In this document: piece after piece, positions 27,069 to 34,562 of the stretch
How the letters are laid out: each line of letters begins with the position of its first letter
Position numbering within the stretch: position 1 is the first letter of the stretch
Origin: Marinactinospora thermotolerans DSM 45154
Lineage (GTDB): Bacteria > Actinomycetota > Actinomycetes > Streptosporangiales > Streptosporangiaceae
NCBI RefSeq assembly: GCF_900167435.1
Contig: NZ_FUWS01000012.1
Location: 130,323-194,322, forward strand
DNA: 64,000 bases
Direction: 5' to 3'
The notes under the pieces: model-generated
Database searches by the model: none
What the model was told of the DNA's origin: nothing
The model's input: the letters and a program-made list of their open reading frames with translations, nothing else
Made by a program: the position numbers and the translations under genes

Positions 27069-27992
27069 TCAGTAGCCGTACCGCCGCCGCACCGGGGCGG
27101 TCAGCGCCGAGACGACGACCCGGTGCCGGACGGCGAGCCCGCTCCGCCACGCGGTGTCCGCCCGCACCTCGACGGGCCCCGTGGTGAAGCGCATGGGGTT
27201 GCCCGAGACCGTATGGGACTCCGACAGCCTCACGGTGCCGTCCACGGCGACGGGGACGTCCCCGCGGTGACCGGCGAACTCCGCGATCGCGCGGAACTCC
27301 GCCGCCGGCGCCGCGACGAAGTCCTCGTAGCGCACCCGGCGGGTGGGGACGCCGGCGCGGGCCAGCGCTGCGAACACCGTGTTCTGCGCCATCCACTGCA
27401 CCGCCGCGCGCGGCGGGGAGTAGCGCGCCATCTCCTGTTCGAGGCTGCTCGCGGTCGCCTCCGGACGCGGCAGCCGCTTGCCCCAGGAGTGGGCCACGGC
27501 ACGCGGGTCGCGCACGACGTGCAGGACGCGCAGCCCGCCGCCGTAGCGTCGGCGCAGGCACGCCGCGAGTGAGGCGTGCTTGCTGGAGTCGACCACGACC
27601 TCACAGCCGCTCACGGCCGCCACCGCGGCGTAGAGGCGGTCGTACAGGGCCGTGTAGCGCGCCACGCGCTCGGCCATCCCCTCGGGCAGGTCCCGCCCCA
27701 GCAGCCGGGGGACGAAGCGCGTACGGTCCACCGAGTCCTTCAGCGCCAGCACCTCGGACGGGTCCAGGCGTTCCCAACCGCCGAACGCCTCGACGCCGAC
27801 CTCACGCCAGAAGCCGCAGTCGCGGAACGGCGCCCCACACCCACAGGGCTCACCGTCCACCAGGCTACGCCGCCACATGTGCACGACCTCGCCGACCGAG
27901 CACACACCGGGAAGCTCGCCGAGAAGCCGTTCGATCAGGGTCGACCCGGAGCGGCCGATGCCCCCCACAAAGACCAGCCGGAAGTTGTCCAT
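27069..27992 (-). CDS. Sulfotransferase, Sulfotransfer_3-like
   Basis: 307-residue PAPS-dependent sulfotransferase. The 5'-phosphosulfate loop is LVFVGGIGRSGSTLIERLL at residue 6, and the 3'-phosphate site is VLHVVRDPRAVAHSW near residue 172. A Cys-rich CGCGAPFRDCGFW motif near residue 50, VVVDSSKHASLA and RVRYEDFVAAP mark the actinobacterial group. It shares only the cofactor motifs with the sulfotransferase at 19943, so the two probably sulfate different positions. It lies 136 bases after cysN on the same strand, at the end of the right operon. The ATG was used; an in-frame GTG six codons upstream is possible. Confidence 0.88.
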   Translation of the reverse strand: MDNFRLVFVGGIGRSGSTLIERLLGELPGVCSVGEVVHMWRRSLVDGEPCGCGAPFRDCGFWREVGVEAFGGWERLDPSEVLALKDSVDRTRFVPRLLGRDLPEGMAERVARYTALYDRLYAAVAAVSGCEVVVDSSKHASLAACLRRRYGGGLRVLHVVRDPRAVAHSWGKRLPRPEATASSLEQEMARYSPPRAAVQWMAQNTVFAALARAGVPTRRVRYEDFVAAPAAEFRAIAEFAGHRGDVPVAVDGTVRLSESHTVSGNPMRFTTGPVEVRADTAWRSGLAVRHRVVVSALTAPVRRRYGY

Positions 27993-28128
27993 GGGTAGCC
28001 ATACTGCCACGCTCGGTAGCGTTCGCGGCGAGGGCGGGCCGTCGGGGCCGCCGGCGAACCGGGTCGGGCCGGACGGGCGGGACCCCTCGTCCGAAGGGGT
28101 GGCCGTGGCCGCCCGGCCCACGGTCGGC

Positions 28129-29397
28129 TCAGCCGGTCTGGACGATCATGCCGGCCCCCACCGTCGTGTTCGTCCCCTCGTCGATGAGGACGAACCCGCC
28201 GGTGAGGCGGTTGCGCTTGTACTCGTCGGCGAACAACGGCTGGGTCGCGCGCAGGCGCACCCGGCCGATCTCGTTGAGGGAGAGGCGGTCTGCGGCCTCG
28301 TCCCGGTGGAGGGTGTTGACATCGAGCCGGTAGTGGAGGTCGCGGACCATCACCTTGGCCGTGCGCGTCGTGTGCTTGACGATCAGCCGGGAACGCGGGG
28401 TGAGGTCGCGCGCCTCCGACATCCAGCACACCATCGCGTCGATGTCCTGGGTGACGGCCGGCTGGTTGTTGGGCCGGCAGATCATGTCGCCTCGGGAGAT
28501 GTCGATGTCGTCCTCCAACAGGAGCGTGACCGACATCGGCGCGAACGCCTCCTCGACCTCCCCGTCGGCGGTGAGGATGCGGGAGATCCGGGTCGGCAGG
28601 CCCGAGGGCAGGTGGACGACCTCGTCGCCCGGCTTGAGCACGCCTCCGGCGACCTGACCGGCGTACCCGCGGTAGTCGTGCAGCCGGGGGTCGTCGGCGC
28701 GCTGCGGCCGGATCACGTACTGCACCGGGAACCGCACGTCGATGAGGTTGCGGTCGGAGGCGATGTGCACGTTCTCCAGGTGGTGCAGCAGCGAGGGGCC
28801 GTCGTACCACGGCATGTTGAGGGAGCGCTCGACCACGTTGTCCCCGTGGAGCGCGGAGATCGGGATGAAGGTCAGGTCGGTGACGTCGAGCTTGGTGGCG
28901 AAGGCCGAGAACTCGCGCTTGATCTCCTCGAAGCGCGCCTGGTCGTAGTCGACCAGGTCCATCTTGTTGACCGCGAGCACCAGGTGCGGGACCTGGAGCA
29001 GGGTGGCCAGGAAGGCGTGGCGGCGGCTCTGCTCCTGGAGCCCCTTGCGGGCGTCGACGAGGATGATCGCGAGGTCCGACGTCGACGCCCCGGTGACCAT
29101 GTTGCGCGTGTACTGGATGTGGCCGGGGGTGTCGGCGATGATGAAGGTCCGGCGCGGCGTCGCGAAGTAGCGGTAGGCCACGTCGATCGTGATGCCCTGT
29201 TCGCGTTCGGCGCGCAGACCGTCGGTGAGCAGGGCCAGGTTGGTCTGCTCCTCGCCTCGGGTGCGGCTGGTCCGTTCGACCGCGTCGAGCTGGTCCTCGA
29301 AGATCGACTTGGAGTCGTACAGCAGGCGGCCGATCAGTGTGCTCTTGCCGTCGTCGACGGACCCGGCCGTCGCGAATCGCAGGATGTCAGTGCTCAT
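28129..29397 (-). CDS. cysN: Sulfate adenylyltransferase subunit 1 (GTPase)
   Basis: 422-residue EF-Tu-like GTPase subunit that drives synthesis of APS from sulfate and ATP by CysD. Visible motifs are the P-loop TAGSVDDGKSTLIGRLLYD, GITIDVAYRYF, G3 ADTPGHIQYTRNMVTGAS, G4 AVNKMDLVDY and G5-like ISALHGDNV. C-terminal beta-barrel domains follow. There is no fused APS kinase domain, so APS kinase must come from elsewhere, probably the gene at 8192. It lies 78 bases downstream of cysD in the same operon. Confidence 0.97.
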   Translation of the reverse strand: MSTDILRFATAGSVDDGKSTLIGRLLYDSKSIFEDQLDAVERTSRTRGEEQTNLALLTDGLRAEREQGITIDVAYRYFATPRRTFIIADTPGHIQYTRNMVTGASTSDLAIILVDARKGLQEQSRRHAFLATLLQVPHLVLAVNKMDLVDYDQARFEEIKREFSAFATKLDVTDLTFIPISALHGDNVVERSLNMPWYDGPSLLHHLENVHIASDRNLIDVRFPVQYVIRPQRADDPRLHDYRGYAGQVAGGVLKPGDEVVHLPSGLPTRISRILTADGEVEEAFAPMSVTLLLEDDIDISRGDMICRPNNQPAVTQDIDAMVCWMSEARDLTPRSRLIVKHTTRTAKVMVRDLHYRLDVNTLHRDEAADRLSLNEIGRVRLRATQPLFADEYKRNRLTGGFVLIDEGTNTTVGAGMIVQTG

Positions 29398-29475
29398 GTG
29401 CAGGTGTCCCCAGGGGTCGATAAGGGCGCGGCGGTGGAGCGTGGGGTGCGGGAGAGGGCGTCCCGCCGGGCGGGT

Positions 29476-30402
29476 CTAGAAGTAGCCCTCGCGCTTACGG
29501 TCCTCCATGGCCGCCTCGCTGGCGCGGTCGTCGGCGCGGGTCTGTCCGCGCTCGGTGATGCGGGTCGCCGCGATCTCGGCCATGACCTCGTCCAGCTCGG
29601 TGGCCGAGGAGCGAACCGCGCCGGTGCAGGTCATGTCGCCGACGGTGCGGTAGCGGACCATGGCCTCGAACACCGGTTCGTCGTCGTCCCGGGAGATGAA
29701 CGGGCTGTCGGCGAGCAGGATCCCGTCGCGCTCGAACACCCGGCGCCGGTGCGCGAAGTAGATCGAGGGGAGTTCCAGCCGCTCGCGCGCGATGTAGCCC
29801 CACACGTCGAGTTCGGTCCAGTTCGACAACGGGAAGACGCGGATGTGCTCGCCGCGGTTGATGCGGGTGTTGTAGATGTTCCACAGTTCGGGCCGCTGGT
29901 TCTTCGGGTCCCACTGGCCGAACTCGTCCCGGAAGGAGAACACCCGCTCCTTGGCCCGCGCCTTCTCCTCGTCGCGTCGCGCCCCGCCGAACGCGGCGTC
30001 GAAGCCGTTGTCCTCGATGGCTTCGAGCAGGGCCGCGGTCTGCAACCGGTTCCGGCTGGCCCAGCGCCCGGTGGGCTCGGTGACCTTGCCGGCGTCGATC
30101 TGCTCCTGGACCGAGGCCACGACCAGGCGGACCCCGGCCTGGGCCACCCGGCGGTCCCGGTACTCCATGACCTCGGGGAAGTTGTGCCCGGTGTCGACGT
30201 GCATGACCGGGAACGGGATCGGTCCCGGCCAGAACGCCTTCTCCGCGAGACGGAGCATCACGATGGAGTCCTTGCCGCCGGAGAACAGCAGAACCGGCCG
30301 CTCGAACTCGGCGGCCACCTCCCGCATGATGAAGATCGCCTCGGCTTCGAGGAAATCGAGTTGGGAGAGTTGGTAACGCCCCAGGGCCGCCGACTGACTC
30401 AT
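29476..30402 (-). CDS. cysD: Sulfate adenylyltransferase subunit 2 (catalytic)
   Basis: 308-residue PP-loop ATP pyrophosphatase subunit of ATP sulfurylase. The PP-loop LLFSGGKDSIVMLRLAEKAF is near residue 38. VMHVDTGHNFPEVMEYRD, GGARRDEEKARAKERVFSFRD, FPLSNWTELDVWGYI and the C-terminal KREGYF are all diagnostic for CysD. It starts 40 bases after cysQ with GAGGCGG ahead of the ATG. Its place behind a priming glycosyltransferase gene and cysQ, and not in a cysteine-assimilation operon, suggests dedicated sulfate activation for polymer sulfation. Confidence 0.97.
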   Translation of the reverse strand: MSQSAALGRYQLSQLDFLEAEAIFIMREVAAEFERPVLLFSGGKDSIVMLRLAEKAFWPGPIPFPVMHVDTGHNFPEVMEYRDRRVAQAGVRLVVASVQEQIDAGKVTEPTGRWASRNRLQTAALLEAIEDNGFDAAFGGARRDEEKARAKERVFSFRDEFGQWDPKNQRPELWNIYNTRINRGEHIRVFPLSNWTELDVWGYIARERLELPSIYFAHRRRVFERDGILLADSPFISRDDDEPVFEAMVRYRTVGDMTCTGAVRSSATELDEVMAEIAATRITERGQTRADDRASEAAMEDRKREGYF

Positions 30403-30442
30403 GAAACCGCCTCGCTCGCGTCACTTCCGGACGCGGGAGCCC

Positions 30443-31234
30443 TCAGCCCCCCGCGTGTGGTCCGGCGCTGTCCAGATCCGCGACGTTGCGGATACTGGCC
30501 AACAACATACTCGACAATTCCGGTCGGCATACAAGGATATCGGGGAGCGACGGATCGGTCTCGTTGTAGGTCAGCTTCGAGCCGTCGATTCGCGAGGCGT
30601 GCAGGCCGGCGGCCCGCGCCACGGCCACCGGGGCCGCGCTGTCCCACTCGTACTGTCCACCGGCGTGCAGGTAGATGTCGGCGATCCCCAACAGCACCGC
30701 GCAGATCTTCGCGCCGGCCGACCCCATCGGGACGACCTCGGCGCCGAGCCGGGTCGCGAGCCGCTGCACGAACTCCGGTGGCCGGGTCCGGCTGGTGGTG
30801 ATGCGCAGTCGCTGGTCGGCCGGACGCTCCTCGGGCAGCCACGGCGGGTCGACCGTGGACAGCGTGCTGCCCTGGGCCGGCAGCGACACCGCCCCGGCCA
30901 CCAGGTCGCCGTTCTCCCACAGCGCGACGTGCACCGCCCAGTCGCCCCGTCCCGCCTCGGCGAACTCACGCGTCCCGTCGAGCGGGTCGATGATCCACAC
31001 GCGCCGGGCCGACAATCGGGCGGGGTCGTCGACCCCCTCCTCGGAGAGGACCGCGTCACTGGGGCGCAGGCGTCCCAGCGCGGAGAAGAGGAACTCGTGG
31101 GAGAGTCGGTCTCCCAGGGTGCGCAGGACGTCGGGCTCCTCGAAGCCGTGCCGGTCCCGCAGCCGGAGCAACTGCTGCCCGGCTTCGGTGGCGAGGTCGC
31201 GCGCCACCTCGTGGTCGTTTCGGATGCTGCTCAC
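30443..31234 (-). CDS. cysQ: 3'(2'),5'-bisphosphate nucleotidase CysQ
   Basis: 263-residue member of the inositol monophosphatase fold. It should hydrolyse PAP, the by-product of sulfotransferases, to AMP and phosphate. The Mg-binding residues are visible: SEEGVDD near residue 69, WIIDPLDGTREFAEAGRGDWAVHVAL near residue 83 and YEWDSAAPVAVARAAGLHAS near residue 205. A GTG start five bases after the upstream sugar-transferase stop gives VSSIRNDHEVA, the normal N-terminus. Tight spacing on both sides places it in the operon. PAPS hydrolysis is an alternative activity of the family. Confidence 0.9.
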   Translation of the reverse strand: MSSIRNDHEVARDLATEAGQQLLRLRDRHGFEEPDVLRTLGDRLSHEFLFSALGRLRPSDAVLSEEGVDDPARLSARRVWIIDPLDGTREFAEAGRGDWAVHVALWENGDLVAGAVSLPAQGSTLSTVDPPWLPEERPADQRLRITTSRTRPPEFVQRLATRLGAEVVPMGSAGAKICAVLLGIADIYLHAGGQYEWDSAAPVAVARAAGLHASRIDGSKLTYNETDPSLPDILVCRPELSSMLLASIRNVADLDSAGPHAGG

Positions 31235-31239
31235 CAGAC

Positions 31240-32712
31240 TCAGTATGCTCCCGCCCCGCGGATCACCGCTGAACACGTCTTCCACAGGATCTGGACGTCG
31301 AGGGTCAACGACCAGTTTTCCACGTACCTCAGATCCAGCCGGACGGATTCCTCCCAGGAGAGGTCGGAACGTCCACTGACCTGCCACAGCCCGGTCATTC
31401 CCGGCTTCACGACGAGCCTCCGCCGTACGTCGTGACCATAGCGGGCCACCTCCTCGGGCAGCGGGGGCCGCGGCCCCACCAGGGACATGTGCCCCAGCAA
31501 GACGTTGAACAGCTGCGGCAGCTCGTCCAGCGAATAGCGCCGCAGCCAGGCCCCCAGCGGGGTGACCCGCGGGTCCTTGCGCATCTTGAACAGCACGCCG
31601 TCGTGCTCGTTGCGGGGGCGCAGCACCGCCTTGAGCGCCTCCGCTCCGACCACCATCGTACGGAACTTGTAGACGGTGAACTCGGCCCCGTCCTTGCCCA
31701 CGCGGGTCTGCCGGAACAGGGCCGGTCCGGGTCCCCCCATCCGGATCAGCAGGGCCAGCACCACGAACAACGGGGACAGCAGCACCAGCGCGCACGCCGC
31801 GGCCACCCGGTCGAACAGCCCCTTCACCAGGCGGCGCACACCGGCCAGCTCCGGGTGCTCCACGTGGAGCAGCGGCAACCCCGCCACCGGGCGGATCGTG
31901 GTCCGGGGACCGGCCACCTCCATCAGGGCGGGCGCGACCGTCAGGTCGGTGCCGCTCTTCTCCAGCTCCCAGGCCAGCCGGCGCAGCTCCACCCCGTCCA
32001 TCTCGGGACAGGACAGCACCGCCACCGTGTCCGCGCGGACCACCCCCACCACGGCCGGGATGATCGAGAAGTCCCCGTAGACGGGACAACCGTCCACATC
32101 GGTGACGCCGGAGTCGTCCCAGGAGCCGGGCAGGCACACGCCCACGACGTTCATCCCGTGATAGGGCTCCGAGCGGAACTGCCGGATCAGCTCCCGCGCG
32201 GCCTCCCGGTGCCCCACGACCACGACCCGCCGCATGCACGCCCCCCTCGTCCGCATGCGGTGCAGGCGCTTGCGCAGCGCGTAGCGCAGGACCAGGCTGA
32301 GGAGGGTGGTGGCCGGCAGGGCCACCAGCACGTAGCCGCGGGCGACGTCGGTCTGACTCGTGTAGGCGGTGATCGCCACGGTCGCGGTCAGCGTGGCCCC
32401 GGCGGTCAGGACCCGCCGGAACTCCTCGGTCCCCACCCCGATGAAGCGGCGCTCGTAGCCGCCGGCCACCGCGATCACCGCCGCCCACAGCAACGGCAGC
32501 GCGAGGGACAGCATCACGTAGGGGGACGTCGCCGGCGCGGGGACCACGTCGGCGAAGCGGGTCTGTGCCACGCCCAGCCCGGCGACCGCGGCCGCCCCCA
32601 TGTCAACCGCGAGAAGGGCGCGAACGTAGGAACGTGTCCATCCCGGGGACGGTGACGTCGCGACGGTCCGTATCCGTTTGACGTCGGTCCGCACGCCACT
32701 CAATACGGCCAT
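31240..32712 (-). CDS. WbaP-type polyprenyl-phosphate sugar-1-phosphate transferase
   Basis: 490-residue exopolysaccharide priming enzyme. It should transfer a hexose-1-phosphate to undecaprenyl phosphate and so start the repeat unit. Four to five N-terminal membrane segments are followed by a CoA-binding-like domain (MRRVVVVGHREAARELIRQF near residue 167) and a further hydrophobic hairpin near residue 305 (FDRVAAACALVLLSPLFVVLALLIRM). The catalytic C-terminal region carries KFRTMVVGAEAL, LRRYSLDELPQLFNVLLGHMSLVGPRP and KPGMTGLWQVSGRSDLSWEE. The ATG of MAVLSGV lies behind GGGAG. First gene of the right operon. The sugar (Glc, Gal or other) is not predictable. Confidence 0.93.
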   Translation of the reverse strand: MAVLSGVRTDVKRIRTVATSPSPGWTRSYVRALLAVDMGAAAVAGLGVAQTRFADVVPAPATSPYVMLSLALPLLWAAVIAVAGGYERRFIGVGTEEFRRVLTAGATLTATVAITAYTSQTDVARGYVLVALPATTLLSLVLRYALRKRLHRMRTRGACMRRVVVVGHREAARELIRQFRSEPYHGMNVVGVCLPGSWDDSGVTDVDGCPVYGDFSIIPAVVGVVRADTVAVLSCPEMDGVELRRLAWELEKSGTDLTVAPALMEVAGPRTTIRPVAGLPLLHVEHPELAGVRRLVKGLFDRVAAACALVLLSPLFVVLALLIRMGGPGPALFRQTRVGKDGAEFTVYKFRTMVVGAEALKAVLRPRNEHDGVLFKMRKDPRVTPLGAWLRRYSLDELPQLFNVLLGHMSLVGPRPPLPEEVARYGHDVRRRLVVKPGMTGLWQVSGRSDLSWEESVRLDLRYVENWSLTLDVQILWKTCSAVIRGAGAY

Positions 32713-32838
32713 AAACTCCCACCTTCGACGGGGACCCCCTGTTTCCACGCACAACGACGTCACACAACGGCGGAGCCGGTCTCATTGGTGGGGATCAGGG
32801 GGCGCGGAATGCGCTCTGACCCGTAAAGAGTAGCTAAA

Positions 32839-32848
32839 CGTGATCACT
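32839..32848 (-). promoter_or_regulatory. AGTGATCACG site in the promoter region of the right operon
   Basis: A BldD-type AGTGA/TCAC dyad without spacer, read on the minus strand, 127 bases before the WbaP-like start, with further GTGA/TCAC strings at 32856-32864. An AT-rich segment (TTTAGCTACTCTTTAC) lies just downstream on the same strand and could hold the -10 element. It may share a regulator with the palindrome at 22408. Confidence 0.3.
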
Positions 32849-32938
32849 CTGTCGCGTGACGTGACGGATCGTAATCAGAAAAGCCCTCTGAGCAGCGCGG
32901 ATAACGGATGGCTGTAAGTTCTCCGCCACCCCGCAGAC

Positions 32939-32976
32939 GACGAGGGGCCTCCCGCTCGGGCGGAAGGCCCCTCGTC
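32939..32976 (-). terminator. Terminator downstream of pth
   Basis: Twelve-base-pair stem (GACGAGGGGCCT with AGGCCCCTCGTC) with a 14-base loop, 14 bases beyond the pth stop. Confidence 0.75.
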
Positions 32977-32990
32977 AGCCGCGGCGCGGC

Positions 32991-33569
32991 TCAGCGCGCG
33001 GTGTGGAACACGTTCTGGGCCCGCTCCAGGCCGTCCTTGAGCACCGCCTCGACGGCGTCGGCGGCCAGCTCGACGTTGAGGTCCAGCTCCTTGGCCTCGG
33101 TCGAGGAGAAGTTCGTCAGCACGTACTTGGCCGGGTCCATGCTCCCCGGCGGCCGACCCACGCCGAACCGCACCCGAACGTAGTCGGGGCCGCCCAGCGA
33201 CGCGGAGATCGAACGCAGACCGTTGTGGCCACCGGCGCCCCCGCCGCGCTTGAGCCTGAGCGTGCCGTAGGGGATGTCGAGCTCGTCGTGTACGACGAGA
33301 ACGCGCTCGACCGGGATCTTGTAGAAGGAGCACAGCCCGGCGACCGGGCCACCGGACAGGTTCATGTAGGAACGCGGCTTGGCCAGCACGACCGGGACCC
33401 CCGCCAACCGGGTCTCGACCACCTGGGCGTTCGCCTTGTGGGACTTCCAGCGTTCGCCCCCACGCCGGGCCAGCGTGTCGACGACCATGAACCCGGCGTT
33501 GTGCCGATGCCCCGCGTAGTTGGGTCCGGGGTTGCCCAGACCCACGATCAGCCACCTCTCGGTGTTCAC
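32991..33569 (-). CDS. pth: Peptidyl-tRNA hydrolase
   Basis: 192-residue enzyme releasing tRNA from prematurely dropped peptidyl-tRNA. [25 protein letters not shown] carries the catalytic His. [46 protein letters not shown] and [10 protein letters not shown] complete the signature. I took the GTG start ([10 protein letters not shown]), behind GGGAG and typical for the family. It lies 107 bases after rplY in the conserved glmU-prs-rplY-pth order. Confidence 0.97.
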   Translation of the reverse strand: MNTERWLIVGLGNPGPNYAGHRHNAGFMVVDTLARRGGERWKSHKANAQVVETRLAGVPVVLAKPRSYMNLSGGPVAGLCSFYKIPVERVLVVHDELDIPYGTLRLKRGGGAGGHNGLRSISASLGGPDYVRVRFGVGRPPGSMDPAKYVLTNFSSTEAKELDLNVELAADAVEAVLKDGLERAQNVFHTAR

Positions 33570-33676
33570 GTCACTCCCATGCGCCTCGGGGGAGCGGTCC
33601 TCCGACACGAATGCGCGGCCCCCCGACAGGCGTCGCAGGAGACCGCGCATCATCGGCGGAAGACCCGTTCCGGGGC

Positions 33677-34309
33677 TTACTCGGCTTCCCCGGCGGGAGC
33701 CTCGGCGACCTCGGCGTCAGCGGCCTCGCCCGTGGGGGCCTCGGCGCCCTCGCCCTCGATCTCCTCCTCGGTGCGCTCGGCGGCGACGGTGAGGAGGATG
33801 GTCTCGGCGTCGGTGGACAGCTCCACACCGGAGGGCAGCTTCAGGTCGCCGGCGGTGACGTGCGCGCCGACCTCAAGGCCGTCGACGTCGAACTCGACGC
33901 CCTCGGGGATGTGGGTGGCCTCGGCGAGCACCTCGACCTGGACGAGCTCCTGGTTGAGCACGCCGCCCTTGGCGATCTCGCCCGTGAGGTTCACCGGGAT
34001 CTCGACCGCGACCTTCTCGCCCCGCTTGACGACCAGCAGGTCGACGTGCTCGAGGAAGCCCTTGATCGGGTCGCGCTGGACGCTCTTGGGCAGGGCCAGG
34101 TTGTCCTTGCCCTCGATGCCGTCGACACGCAGCAAGACGTTGGGGGTCTTCAGGGCGAGCATCAGGTCGTGGCCCGGCAGGTGGATGTGGCGCGGCTCGG
34201 TGCCGTGGCCGTAGAGGACGGCCGGCACCTTACCCGCGCGGCGGGCGCGACGAGCGGCACCCTTCCCGAACTCGGTGCGCGGTTCGGCAGCGATGCGTAC
34301 CTCGGACAC
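33677..34309 (-). CDS. rplY: Large ribosomal subunit protein bL25 (Ctc form)
   Basis: 210-residue L25/Ctc protein binding 5S rRNA. The N-terminal L25 domain ([31 protein letters not shown], then [11 protein letters not shown]) is followed by the TL5/Ctc beta domain ([34 protein letters not shown]). A Glu/Ala-rich acidic tail of about 35 residues ends the protein. The GTG start is seven bases behind GAGGAG. Its leader contains a cluster of CRISPR-like hairpin repeats, described separately. Confidence 0.96.
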   Translation of the reverse strand: MSEVRIAAEPRTEFGKGAARRARRAGKVPAVLYGHGTEPRHIHLPGHDLMLALKTPNVLLRVDGIEGKDNLALPKSVQRDPIKGFLEHVDLLVVKRGEKVAVEIPVNLTGEIAKGGVLNQELVQVEVLAEATHIPEGVEFDVDGLEVGAHVTAGDLKLPSGVELSTDAETILLTVAAERTEEEIEGEGAEAPTGEAADAEVAEAPAGEAE

Positions 34310-34323
34310 GACGAAACTCCTCG

Positions 34324-34473
34324 GGATCACCCCCGCAATGGCGGGGAAACACGACTTCTGTAGAACCACTCCCGCATGGGGCGGGGAGACCCGCATTCAC
34401 GGGGAACACGACCGCGCCGCGCCACCCAGAGAGCCCACGCGACCGCGGGGACGAGCCCCACAGACGCGGGGAC
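34324..34473 (-). repeat. Cluster of degenerate type I-E CRISPR-like repeats upstream of rplY
   Basis: Read on the minus strand, four units share the pattern GTGTTCCCCGC, a four-to-six-base loop, then GCGGGGGTGATCC. The best unit (34324-34352) begins GTGTTTCCCCGCC and ends GCGGGGGTGATCC. The others, ending on the right near 34390, 34409 and 34473, are progressively altered, and the second and third overlap. Spacing is irregular (38, 19 and 64 bases between right ends), so this is not an intact array. There are no cas genes and no leader. It looks like an array remnant or a repeat-derived hairpin leader. Confidence 0.45.
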
Positions 34474-34519
34474 ACTCATTTCAGTCTACCGGCTCGCGGG
34501 ACGACTCCGGACACGGGCG

Positions 34520-34553
34520 GCAGGCCCGGGACGCGATCCTTTCCCGGGCCTGC
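34520..34553 (-). terminator. Terminator downstream of prs
   Basis: Perfect 12-base-pair stem (GCAGGCCCGGGA with its complement), ten-base loop, nine bases after the prs stop. It suggests rplY is transcribed from its own promoter. Confidence 0.75.
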
Positions 34554-34562
34554 GTCGTGGGA

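Noticed and set aside
15593-32712. A secondary-metabolite (polyketide or peptide) cluster
   Set aside because: No ketosynthase, adenylation or carrier-protein motifs were seen; every recognised gene fits polysaccharide or sulfate metabolism.
34324-34473. An intact CRISPR array
   Set aside because: The repeats diverge, overlap and are unevenly spaced, there is no leader and no cas gene in 64 kb. It is reported as a degenerate repeat cluster only.
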